6,628 nucleotides of DNA from Pseudomonadota bacterium (GCA_023432655.1 JAEYUK010000263.1:1-6628); one strand, 5' to 3'. Positions 1 to 6,546 are shown, counted from the stretch's first letter. Notes: generated by a model from the sequence alone, not told the origin. Translations and numbers: made by a program.

Positions 1-1698
1 ACCGAGTTAGACCCTGTTCTAAACTGGGAAGAAAGGCAACTGGTCTTCAAAAATTACAAGCAAGAGATGAAGCTCGTTTTAAAAACGAAACTTCGTGCTC
101 ATCGTCTTTCGTCTCTTCTTTTCAAGCTCAATTTGATTTCAAAGGATGTCGGGAATTTTCTCGCAAGACTTATTGCCCGTCCTGTAAACAATCTCAAAGG
201 AATTCTTTACCGTTATACCATTGGAAAAATCATTTGGTTTTTCCAGACAGTTAAAAATAACCTGGGCTATTCTATCGCTCTGGCCGTTTACGGCCCGTTT
301 ACTTACTACTTTATCACTATGCCAATGAACCCTCATGCCATGCAGGCGGTGGGACATGTTCGTTCGGCCTATTTATCAACGAAGGCCGAATTAAGTAAAA
401 TCATCGACAGAAGCTCTGTGGTTGTTAACGATCTAAGTTCTAAAGAGGCCATCGCTACCACTCCAAAAGTACCGGAAGTTAAGGCCATCACGGAAGCCCC
501 TGTGACAACTGACGCAGTCTCGACGACTCAGGCCGCTCCCCAGGCCAATAATGAAGCTATCATGGCCAACATTATTAATCCGTCCCAAGTCACTAACGGG
601 CCTGTCACGGCCTTTGAAATTAATCTAGGTATTGGGCCAAAAGACAAAATTACACCTAAACATCTGAACATGCTTCTTACTACTGACTCAGATAAAGTGG
701 ATAAAACTAACTGGTCAGAAAGAATGAGTAACTTCAAACAGCTTCAGATTGCTTATGAGGAAAATATTGAATACGCCTCACGCATGGGACGTCTGGAGCA
801 GTTAGAAACTCAGTACAACTTTCCTATGCAGATTGAATCAACGTGGGAAGAACTTGAACGCTATAATTCTCTTATTTTTAAACTAAGAGAAGAAAACCCA
901 AATCTTTCAGCAAAGATGAAGCAGTATCTCTTTAACGAGATCAATCGCACTCAGCAGCTGCAACTGTATCTTTGGGACCGAATGGGGCGCTTTATTCTCG
1001 ATCAAGTCTATGTGATGCTCGATCAGGATAACGAACAACAGCGTAGTGACTATTATGTTGGTCGCTCATTTGTTTTCATGGAAGAAATGACCAATATTCT
1101 TTCGTGGCGCTATAAGGATCTCAAGAAGCCGGAAGGTTATGAGAAGATTTTGAAACTTGCCGAAGCTTATTCTAAAGCGAGAAAAGAGCATGGCACAGTG
1201 ATGCAAAACCTTAAGGCCAACTCAACACTCTTTAAGCAAAAAGATGTTTATGACACAAAAGAATTCCGTGCTCATATGAAGCGTCAGTGGGAAATTCTCT
1301 TCCTACAGAATGCAAAAGCTGAAGAAGCTTCCAATATGGGTCTTAACATGTACATCTGGTCAGTCCGTAATACTGCCTGGATTTTACAATCGATGTATTC
1401 TGCCAAACGTGAGGAGCTGGCCCTCCTTATCAAGCGTGATGTTTCAGGACAACTATTGACACCGGCCGAGATGCTATCTCGCTCTAAAGTTTCTATGTTG
1501 TACGAGACTCTTCTCCACAACCTCACTCTTGAGTATGTAGGGATCAGAGAAGAAATTATGAACAGAATCGGGAAAGACATCGAGTCGGCCCAGAGGATGA
1601 TTGTGATTGATAATCTGAAAGAGTTTTTAAGTGACCGCGACAAACTTGATAATTTAGGTATGGCGAACAATAAAACTACTGCCGGGACTAAAATATGA
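1..1698 (+). CDS. Inner-membrane-anchored periplasmic helical protein of unknown function (5' end probably outside window)
   Basis: I do not recognise this family. The frame is open from base 1. The first ATG, at 67, has no Shine-Dalgarno sequence at normal spacing, and the 22 codons before it read as ordinary protein (TELDPVLNWEERQLVF...), so the true start is probably upstream of the window. Numbering from the ATG at 67, residues 1-66 are basic and amphipathic. Residues 67-85 form one hydrophobic segment (GYSIALAVYGPFTYYFIT), and residues 124-165 are a Pro/Ala/Thr-rich linker. Residues 205-525 are charged, Leu-rich and predicted helical, with many Gln, Glu and Arg. The positive N-terminal side suggests N-in topology, with the C-terminal domain in the periplasm. 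There is no cysteine and no enzyme motif that I can see. The stop TGA (1696-1698) overlaps the next gene's ATG as ATGA, so the two are probably co-translated. A structural or scaffold role with the neighbouring barrel is inference only. Confidence 0.8.
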   Translation, partial: TELDPVLNWEERQLVFKNYKQEMKLVLKTKLRAHRLSSLLFKLNLISKDVGNFLARLIARPVNNLKGILYRYTIGKIIWFFQTVKNNLGYSIALAVYGPFTYYFITMPMNPHAMQAVGHVRSAYLSTKAELSKIIDRSSVVVNDLSSKEAIATTPKVPEVKAITEAPVTTDAVSTTQAAPQANNEAIMANIINPSQVTNGPVTAFEINLGIGPKDKITPKHLNMLLTTDSDKVDKTNWSERMSNFKQLQIAYEENIEYASRMGRLEQLETQYNFPMQIESTWEELERYNSLIFKLREENPNLSAKMKQYLFNEINRTQQLQLYLWDRMGRFILDQVYVMLDQDNEQQRSDYYVGRSFVFMEEMTNILSWRYKDLKKPEGYEKILKLAEAYSKARKEHGTVMQNLKANSTLFKQKDVYDTKEFRAHMKRQWEILFLQNAKAEEASNMGLNMYIWSVRNTAWILQSMYSAKREELALLIKRDVSGQLLTPAEMLSRSKVSMLYETLLHNLTLEYVGIREEIMNRIGKDIESAQRMIVIDNLKEFLSDRDKLDNLGMANNKTTAGTKI

Positions 1699-2735
1699 AA
1701 ACTAAGCGATCAAACCTAGCTCCTCAGATTCTTATTCCGGCCCTGGCCGCCATTGGAATTTCCATTATTATCTCCACTGCCAAAGCGGAGGTGGTCGAGC
1801 TCGAAGAATTCGATCAGGTCAATCTTGTGGCCCAAAGAAACACTCAGAATCAATATATTCAGGGAAGCCAGGGTCAAGTCTTACAAATGGCGATGCCTCA
1901 AAAGAGTCTGGCCAGAAGACTTTGGGAAAACACCTCTCTTTCTTATTATCAGCAGTTTCTAGGACCAACGGCCGCCGGTAAAGGCAGTGAGACATATAAC
2001 GTTTTCCAGGAAGGAATTGATTCTCCGAATTCCGGTCGAGCTCCTTTACAAAGTTTCCATGCCGTTAATTTACGCCACCAGATCAATACTGACTGGGCGA
2101 TTGGTGCGACTCTTTCCGCAAGTAACGGCTACACGGATGAAGTCCAGAATAAGGACGCCAAAGGATTTAATTTTACGAACCGTCCGGAAACGGAATTCTT
2201 CAATGCCCGAGCGTATATCGGGCTGCCTCCTCTAAGAATGAATTGGGCAACCTTATTCACCACAGTGTCCTATGAGTTTCCAACTTCAGAGACTTCCAAA
2301 GATCTGGAGATGAAGTATGGGTTAGTATTATCCCAAAGCCTGGCCTTTAGTTTACCAAATCCACGCTGGAATGCGGGGATCATGGGTCAGATCTATCGGA
2401 TGTATTATAAGAATAATGTCACTCCTCCACCATTCCCAGGAGGAATGCCGACATCTATGCAGACTATGATCATCAGTGGTGGTCCCTATGCAAACTACCG
2501 CTTCAATGATCGCTGGATGCTTGGTTCAGTCTTATCCTTTGACTGGGATCAGCGTGGAGTTCAATCAGGATCTCGGGAATTTAATAATAACCTTCCCCAT
2601 CGTGGTCGCGTGAATTTAACTTATTTTCCTCAGCAGATTAAGTACCTACAAAGTGTAGGTCTTTTTACCCAGGCCCTTTTAAAGTTCAGACCTGACACCA
2701 CGGCCTTCGGGGCGGATTTCGCAGTACGATTCTAA
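1695..2735 (+). CDS. Outer-membrane beta-barrel protein with signal peptide
   Basis: The 346-residue product begins MKTKRSN followed by a hydrophobic stretch (about residues 11-27) and a signal-peptidase I site STAKA, with cleavage predicted after Ala31. The mature part is rich in alternating aromatic and polar strands (for example WAIGATLSASNGY, YANYRFNDRWMLGSVLSFDW). It ends FGADFAVRF, with a terminal Phe preceded by alternating hydrophobics, the usual recognition signature for BAM-mediated outer-membrane insertion. Residues 32-75 form a polar Gln/Asn-rich N-terminal extension. A Pro/Gly loop (TPPPFPGGMP) lies near 243-252. The start is supported by GGGA at 1684-1687, seven bases upstream, and by the ATGA overlap with the preceding gene, which suggests translational coupling. 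The length and strand content fit a barrel of roughly 10-14 strands. No substrate or named porin family can be assigned from sequence alone. Confidence 0.85.
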   Translation: MKTKRSNLAPQILIPALAAIGISIIISTAKAEVVELEEFDQVNLVAQRNTQNQYIQGSQGQVLQMAMPQKSLARRLWENTSLSYYQQFLGPTAAGKGSETYNVFQEGIDSPNSGRAPLQSFHAVNLRHQINTDWAIGATLSASNGYTDEVQNKDAKGFNFTNRPETEFFNARAYIGLPPLRMNWATLFTTVSYEFPTSETSKDLEMKYGLVLSQSLAFSLPNPRWNAGIMGQIYRMYYKNNVTPPPFPGGMPTSMQTMIISGGPYANYRFNDRWMLGSVLSFDWDQRGVQSGSREFNNNLPHRGRVNLTYFPQQIKYLQSVGLFTQALLKFRPDTTAFGADFAVRF

Positions 2736-4699
2736 AGATACTTTGACTGCATCCTGGGCCCGGAATAACTAAAAATCAAACTTCCAGGTAGATCTTCTCT
2801 TAGAAGCTCTACCTGATTTTTGTTTCTTCCCCTGCGGTCAAGGTGCTGCATATTGATCGTTGGCACCCCTAAGCACCCTTCTGTCGGTGGCAAATAAGAA
2901 GAAGTAGAAAGTGCCCCTCTCATATCCCAAAGAGCATCATCCATGGTTTCATAACTTCCACTCCGAAAGTTTGTGGCCATGAGTCTCGCCACAGGGTCCT
3001 GAGGAGTTTTAAACCTTCCAGTTTTCCGGTCAAATTCATTCACTCCTTCAGCATAGGCACCCATAGGTGAAGGCCAGCCATGAACAATAACAGCACGTGA
3101 GGCCATGTTAGAGTTATTAGAATCGATGCCTCTTAAAAGAACATTATTTCCAAAACGACTTCCATGAGACGCAGATGTAGCAATAATAAAACCATCTGAG
3201 GACTTGAGTGAGCCCGGAACATTCGACATTTGTGGACTTCCGCCAAGACCATCTTGTCCTTTACCGTCATCATTTCCCACTCCGTTGGCCGTCCAGGTGT
3301 TGTGAAGGACAATGTTTTTATCCAGATCAATCACAAACATTCGGCGCTCATTGGAAGGACGGGTATAATCTACGATAGTGATTTGATTTTTTTTAGAAAG
3401 ACTTCCACCGTGCTGGGCCAGCACTTTATCCCTTCCGGCCATGGCCATCATAAATGCTTCCTTAGAAACAAAAGGACATTCCAGTTCACCCTGAGGATTT
3501 TTTTTAAAGATATTTGATTTTGCCAAAACCGCTGCCAAATCCGGTTTTAGTTTTTGATTACCAGGACGATAGTTTTTAATAGCGTCCTGTAGGAGCATTC
3601 CCCGGGCCCTGGCACCCAACTCTTTCCTTCGGTTTGGGTCCTGAGGGTAAACGGGCATTTGTTTAAGAATCCCATCAACCTCACTAAGGACTGTTGAGTT
3701 AAAGTCATACTTCGAACTCAGCTCCTGAAGTACTTGTGATTTTTGCTGGTCATTATTTAAATATTCTAACCGTCTTAAATCTTCCATCAGGATTGACATA
3801 TACGCAGCACTTGGTTTTTGTTCGGAATTATTAAGCACTTTCTCTGGATCACAAAAGGGAGAGGATAGAAACTCGTTCTTCATTTTTTCATAAGCTAGAT
3901 CTAACGGGCCCTGGGCCATCTCGGCAATTTGCTGGACCTGTCGGGCCAATTCATGATGCTCCCCAGGCTTTTCTTCCTCACAGACTTCTTCCACAGGAGC
4001 ACTGGAGGTCCCTGTTAAAATAGGTGCAAATTCTATTTCTTCTTCCTGAGAACTCTCAGCTTCAGAGACCGCCTCAAGGAAACCTTGATCGATCGCCTTC
4101 ATAGCATCAGGCAATTTTGCATTTATATTCTTACAAATAACCGTACCTCTTTGAGGCGAAGTAAGATCATTACAAATGTCATGGGCCAGAAGGGATAATT
4201 CTCTAAGCTCATTGGCCTCTTTACGTGAAATATTCTTTAAGAAATCATAATTATTTCTTTTTTCTTCCTTAAACTTTTTTTCACAATTTCCAAACGCGCT
4301 ATTCCTTTCTTTTTGAGAGGCAAAAGGAACACAAAGATTTTTTCCAAACAAAAGCGGCTGACATTGAAGTTCTCCGGCTTTACAAAGTCCTTTTTCATAA
4401 CTAGAGTTCGAGAAACTTGGAAGCTGACAAAGTTTTTTTCCTCCGCTCTTTCTTAGAGAGGAAGGCCAACCGGCAAAAAAACAGTCATAACGTGAATCGG
4501 CCCATGCCTCATTGATGAGTTGAAAGCGCTGAAAAAATTTATTTTTCTGAACAACTTGGTGATCTGCTGACTTTTCAATAAGTGCATTGAGTTCTTTTAA
4601 CGACTGCGTCCAACTAACCCGCATTTTAAAAGAATCATCACGAGCAATCACCGCAAAGCTGTTCAAAAGAACAACAATAAATAGAAACTTGTAAAACAT
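2732..4699 (-). CDS. Secreted L,D-transpeptidase-like protein (YkuD_2-type catalytic domain) with Cys-rich N-terminal region
   Basis: The C-terminal third (about residues 433-648) resembles murein L,D-transpeptidase catalytic domains of the YkuD_2 type. It has FVIDLDKNIVLHNTW, a glycine-rich loop, IIATSASHG, then VIVHGW with His540, and PPTEGCLGVPT with candidate nucleophile Cys609. Such enzymes form 3-3 peptidoglycan cross-links or attach proteins to peptidoglycan through a cysteine acyl-enzyme. The start chosen is ATG at 4699: AGGAG lies five bases upstream, whereas the in-frame GTG at 4705 overlaps that site. The 655-residue product has a signal peptide (MFYKFLFIVVLLNSFAVIA, cleavage near 19/20). 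Eight cysteines between residues 73 and 189, including ELQCQPLLFGKNLCVP, suggest a disulfide-bonded module. An acidic linker (about 210-250) and a helical region (about 250-400) follow. The protein is much longer than a minimal L,D-transpeptidase. It is convergent with the barrel gene and divergent from the transglutaminase gene. The enzyme class is fairly sure; the substrate is unknown. Confidence 0.85.
   Translation of the reverse strand: MFYKFLFIVVLLNSFAVIARDDSFKMRVSWTQSLKELNALIEKSADHQVVQKNKFFQRFQLINEAWADSRYDCFFAGWPSSLRKSGGKKLCQLPSFSNSSYEKGLCKAGELQCQPLLFGKNLCVPFASQKERNSAFGNCEKKFKEEKRNNYDFLKNISRKEANELRELSLLAHDICNDLTSPQRGTVICKNINAKLPDAMKAIDQGFLEAVSEAESSQEEEIEFAPILTGTSSAPVEEVCEEEKPGEHHELARQVQQIAEMAQGPLDLAYEKMKNEFLSSPFCDPEKVLNNSEQKPSAAYMSILMEDLRRLEYLNNDQQKSQVLQELSSKYDFNSTVLSEVDGILKQMPVYPQDPNRRKELGARARGMLLQDAIKNYRPGNQKLKPDLAAVLAKSNIFKKNPQGELECPFVSKEAFMMAMAGRDKVLAQHGGSLSKKNQITIVDYTRPSNERRMFVIDLDKNIVLHNTWTANGVGNDDGKGQDGLGGSPQMSNVPGSLKSSDGFIIATSASHGSRFGNNVLLRGIDSNNSNMASRAVIVHGWPSPMGAYAEGVNEFDRKTGRFKTPQDPVARLMATNFRSGSYETMDDALWDMRGALSTSSYLPPTEGCLGVPTINMQHLDRRGRNKNQVELLREDLPGSLIFSYSGPRMQSKYL
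2786..2830 (+). terminator. Rho-independent terminator for the membrane/barrel operon, embedded in the opposing gene
   Basis: AGGTAGA (2786-2792) pairs with TCTACCT (2808-2814). After one mismatch, CTTCT (2794-2798) pairs with AGAAG (2802-2806) around a three-base loop. The + strand then reads GATTTTTTGTTTCTT, a good T-rich tract. The hairpin starts 51 bases after the barrel gene's stop. The same bases encode part of the last 25 residues of the convergent L,D-transpeptidase, so this is a coding region with a terminator on its other strand. AAAAATC (2771-2777) can also pair with GATTTTT (2815-2821) to extend the stem across a bulge. Confidence 0.65.
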
Positions 4700-4704
4700 A
4701 GGCA

Positions 4705-4710
4705 CTCCTC
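4705..4710 (-). promoter_or_regulatory. Ribosome binding site that fixes the L,D-transpeptidase start
   Basis: On the minus strand the sequence reads TTGAGGAGTGCCTATG. AGGAG is five bases from ATG (4699-4697), while the GTG at 4705-4703 shares a base with the site itself. This spacing favours the ATG. Confidence 0.75.
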
Positions 4711-4719
4711 AAGGGTACC

Positions 4720-4731
4720 TATCGGATTTTA
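4720..4731 (-). promoter_or_regulatory. Candidate -10 region of the L,D-transpeptidase promoter
   Basis: Reading the minus strand, TAAAAT (4731-4726) matches the -10 consensus at five of six bases. It would start a transcript near 4719, leaving a leader of about 20 bases that holds the AGGAG site (4709-4705). No good -35 hexamer sits at the standard distance, so an activator may be needed or the call may be wrong. Confidence 0.25.
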
Positions 4732-4743
4732 ACGGCCATCACC

Positions 4744-4780
4744 TTAAGTCCTTGAAAACAGTGTTCTTTCAATAACTTAA
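4744..4780. promoter_or_regulatory. Interrupted inverted repeat between divergent genes, candidate operator
   Basis: TTAAGT (4744-4749) is the reverse complement of ACTTAA (4775-4780), and TTGAAA (4752-4757) is the reverse complement of TTTCAA (4767-4772). The two pairs of arms are nested with equal 2-base gaps around a 9-base centre, so 12 of 14 arm positions are symmetric. The site is in the middle of the 173-base region between the L,D-transpeptidase and transglutaminase starts. This suits a dimeric regulator acting on both genes. The symmetry is seen directly; the regulatory role is inference. Each TTGAAA also resembles a -35 hexamer, one facing each way. Confidence 0.45.
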
Positions 4781-4813
4781 AGGCTGTAATCTTTACTCAA
4801 GTGGCGAATATGA

Positions 4814-4841
4814 TTGGCAATTTTTTTTTACTCAAGATACA
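4814..4841 (+). promoter_or_regulatory. Candidate promoter of the transglutaminase gene
   Basis: TTGGCA (4814-4819) matches the -35 consensus at five of six bases. It is followed after 16 bases, including a run of nine T, by GATACA (4836-4841), a poor -10 match. This would give a leader of about 25 bases containing GGGAGG. Alternative -10-like hexamers TGTAAT (4785-4790) and TATGAT (4809-4814) lack a convincing -35, so the true promoter is undecided. Confidence 0.25.
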
Positions 4842-4862
4842 CGGGTTACAAAAAACCCATTT

Positions 4863-4868
4863 GGGAGG
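4863..4868 (+). promoter_or_regulatory. Ribosome binding site that fixes the transglutaminase start
   Basis: GGGAGG lies four bases before ATG (4873-4875), and a signal peptide begins at that ATG. The upstream in-frame GTG (4801) has no comparable site. CCC at 4856-4858 can pair with GGG at 4863-4865, so the site may be partly masked. Confidence 0.75.
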
Positions 4869-4872
4869 TTCG

Positions 4873-6540
4873 ATGAAAAGGTATCTCTACTTATCGCTAG
4901 CATTTGCGGCCCTGTCTACGACTCCGGTCTTCGCTCAGACTGCGGATGATGATTGTGATCCTGAATATCAAGATTGTTCATCACCTGGCTCAGTTAAAGA
5001 ACCAGTAAAAACAATTTATCCCTATAAACCTTACTCTACTGAACACATTAAAAGCCGTGTGAACGCCATCTATGAAGGAACCAACTATATTTCCAACATC
5101 TATGAGATGGAGCGCAGAGGTCTAAATAAGGCAAGTACCAAGGTTCAGCCTTGGGGCGGATCTTACTGGCCACTTCACCAGGGAATGGTTGCTAATACTT
5201 ATCAGGACCGCGATTACGACGTTTTCATCTTCAGCCCAAGAAGAAGCTTTGGCTGGAAGAAAAACGTGCGTGACGGTAAAAAACGTAATCAAAAGGTCTA
5301 CCCAAAGATCTGGGAACTCGATGAAGAAGAACTCGCAAAGCTAGCACCTTCTGAAAAATATGATCTTCTTTTAGGGGACACCTCTTTTGATCTTACAAAC
5401 CGCATCTGGAACTATGCAGAGAAATGGGGCAATGAAAAGAAGTGGGGCTTCCTTTCAGCCATTGAATTACCCGATGGCTACCGCATTCCTAAAGCGAATG
5501 ACTTAATGGCCCTGTGGGAAGGTATCTGTCACGGTTGGGCCGTGGCCGCTGGTCACCATCCCCGTCCGGAAAAAACCGTTTATGTCCGCCTTCCAAACGG
5601 AAAGCAAATGCCATTCTATCCGAATGACATCAAGGCCCTTATTTCTTTAACTTGGGCGAACTCAACCATTCAAAGTAATGTCATCTTTGAAGGGAACCGT
5701 TGTAATAAGAAAAATCCGGATAAAGATAAATACGGCCGCTATATTGACACTGAACTTGATCGTGATGATTCAACACTCCAGCCTCGTTGTGCCGACGTTC
5801 ACCCTGGTATTTTCCACCTTTCGATGGTTAACCTGATTGGTGTAGATGGAAGAAGCTTTGTGGTCGACATTAACCCTAAGGCCGCTATCGCGAATCAACC
5901 TGTTTCAAGTTATGAACTTGAATATTATAACCCGATGACAGGTGAAGAAGGAAATTTGCGCTCTTCAGTGATCTCGGTTCAAGAGTATGGTGATAAAGAC
6001 AACTTCGCAGTCTCTCGAAATCCGGAAACGACTCATATCGTAGGTGTGAATGTTGTTCTTAATTATGTAGATTGGGAATACCCACGTAAGGCAGAAACAA
6101 ACTCTGAAGCCGATGATAAGCTTTCAAAAATTGAATTCAGATATGACCTGGAACTCAACGCCAAGTCTGAAATCATTGGCGGACAATGGCGCGTAAGCAA
6201 AAAGGCCCGTCGCCGCAACGTCATTGGTAGTACTGACCAGCCAGATTTCTTCTGGGTGGTCCCACGAGATTGGAAAAATTATTTCCGTCCAGTGAGTGGT
6301 CTACCAGAGTGGAATTTCTCAAAAAACACCTTGCCGCCAAAAGAATACGCTGCTGCCGCAAAAGTTGCACACAGCTTTGTTTACGAAGAATCGGCACGGT
6401 ACTTTGGAGTTTCTCCACAATGTCCGGTATTCCCGGTCGAAGGCGGGGCCCCAATAAAAGTTGACTGCGAATTTAAATATCCACGTCCGCAGCCACTTAT
6501 TCAGGTAGTTGAAAAACTTCTCGAAGAATCAAGACGCTAA
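4873..6540 (+). CDS. Secreted transglutaminase-like protein, TGase-elicitor (Phytophthora GP42-like) family
   Basis: The start is ATG at 4873, preceded by GGGAGG at 4863-4868. The in-frame GTG at 4801 would put 24 unrelated residues before an evident signal peptide (MKRYLYLSLAFAALSTTPVFAQ, cleavage near 21/22), so it is rejected. The mature protein of about 534 residues has hallmarks that I associate with the transglutaminase-elicitor family. These are PWGGSYWPLHQG (93-104), WEGICHGWAVAAG with candidate nucleophile Cys219, GIFHLSMVNLIG with His315, and FVVDINPKA with Asp332. Then comes ANQPVSSYELEYY (340-352), which lines up with the Pep-13 region of the oomycete enzymes. Known members cross-link glutamine and lysine side chains by a papain-like mechanism; bacterial homologues are largely uncharacterised and may act as proteases or amidases. 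Additional cysteines at 28, 35, 277, 306, 517 and 532 could form disulfides. It appears to be monocistronic, with its own terminator seven bases after the stop. The exact substrate is unknown. Confidence 0.85.
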   Translation: MKRYLYLSLAFAALSTTPVFAQTADDDCDPEYQDCSSPGSVKEPVKTIYPYKPYSTEHIKSRVNAIYEGTNYISNIYEMERRGLNKASTKVQPWGGSYWPLHQGMVANTYQDRDYDVFIFSPRRSFGWKKNVRDGKKRNQKVYPKIWELDEEELAKLAPSEKYDLLLGDTSFDLTNRIWNYAEKWGNEKKWGFLSAIELPDGYRIPKANDLMALWEGICHGWAVAAGHHPRPEKTVYVRLPNGKQMPFYPNDIKALISLTWANSTIQSNVIFEGNRCNKKNPDKDKYGRYIDTELDRDDSTLQPRCADVHPGIFHLSMVNLIGVDGRSFVVDINPKAAIANQPVSSYELEYYNPMTGEEGNLRSSVISVQEYGDKDNFAVSRNPETTHIVGVNVVLNYVDWEYPRKAETNSEADDKLSKIEFRYDLELNAKSEIIGGQWRVSKKARRRNVIGSTDQPDFFWVVPRDWKNYFRPVSGLPEWNFSKNTLPPKEYAAAAKVAHSFVYEESARYFGVSPQCPVFPVEGGAPIKVDCEFKYPRPQPLIQVVEKLLEESRR

Positions 6541-6546
6541 ATAATC

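Noticed and set aside
3..257. Open + frame 3 with a Cys-x2-Cys and His pattern resembling a zinc finger
   Set aside because: It lies wholly within the frame of the first gene, has Ser/Lys-rich low-quality composition and lacks a start with a ribosome binding site.
1284..1670. 128-codon - strand reading frame inside the first gene
   Set aside because: It is antisense to a coherent helical protein; Ser/Arg/Leu-rich composition typical of antisense of Gln/Glu/Arg-rich coding sequence.
3230..3517. 95-codon + strand reading frame inside the transpeptidase gene
   Set aside because: It is antisense to the conserved catalytic domain, has no ribosome binding site and no recognisable protein character; a shadow frame.
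4700..4705. GTG start at 4705 for the L,D-transpeptidase
   Set aside because: It overlaps the AGGAG site; the ATG six bases further on has correct spacing.
4821..4829. Run of nine T as a possible terminator tail
   Set aside because: No stable stem precedes it on the + strand; it more likely sits in promoter or leader sequence.
4801..4872. GTG start at 4801 giving a 24-residue N-terminal extension to the transglutaminase
   Set aside because: No ribosome binding site at 4801, while ATG 4873 has GGGAGG upstream and begins a clear signal peptide.
4873..6540. Recent transfer of the transglutaminase gene from an oomycete
   Set aside because: Codon use and GGCC content match the neighbours, and to my knowledge bacterial members of the family exist, so nothing here requires recent transfer.
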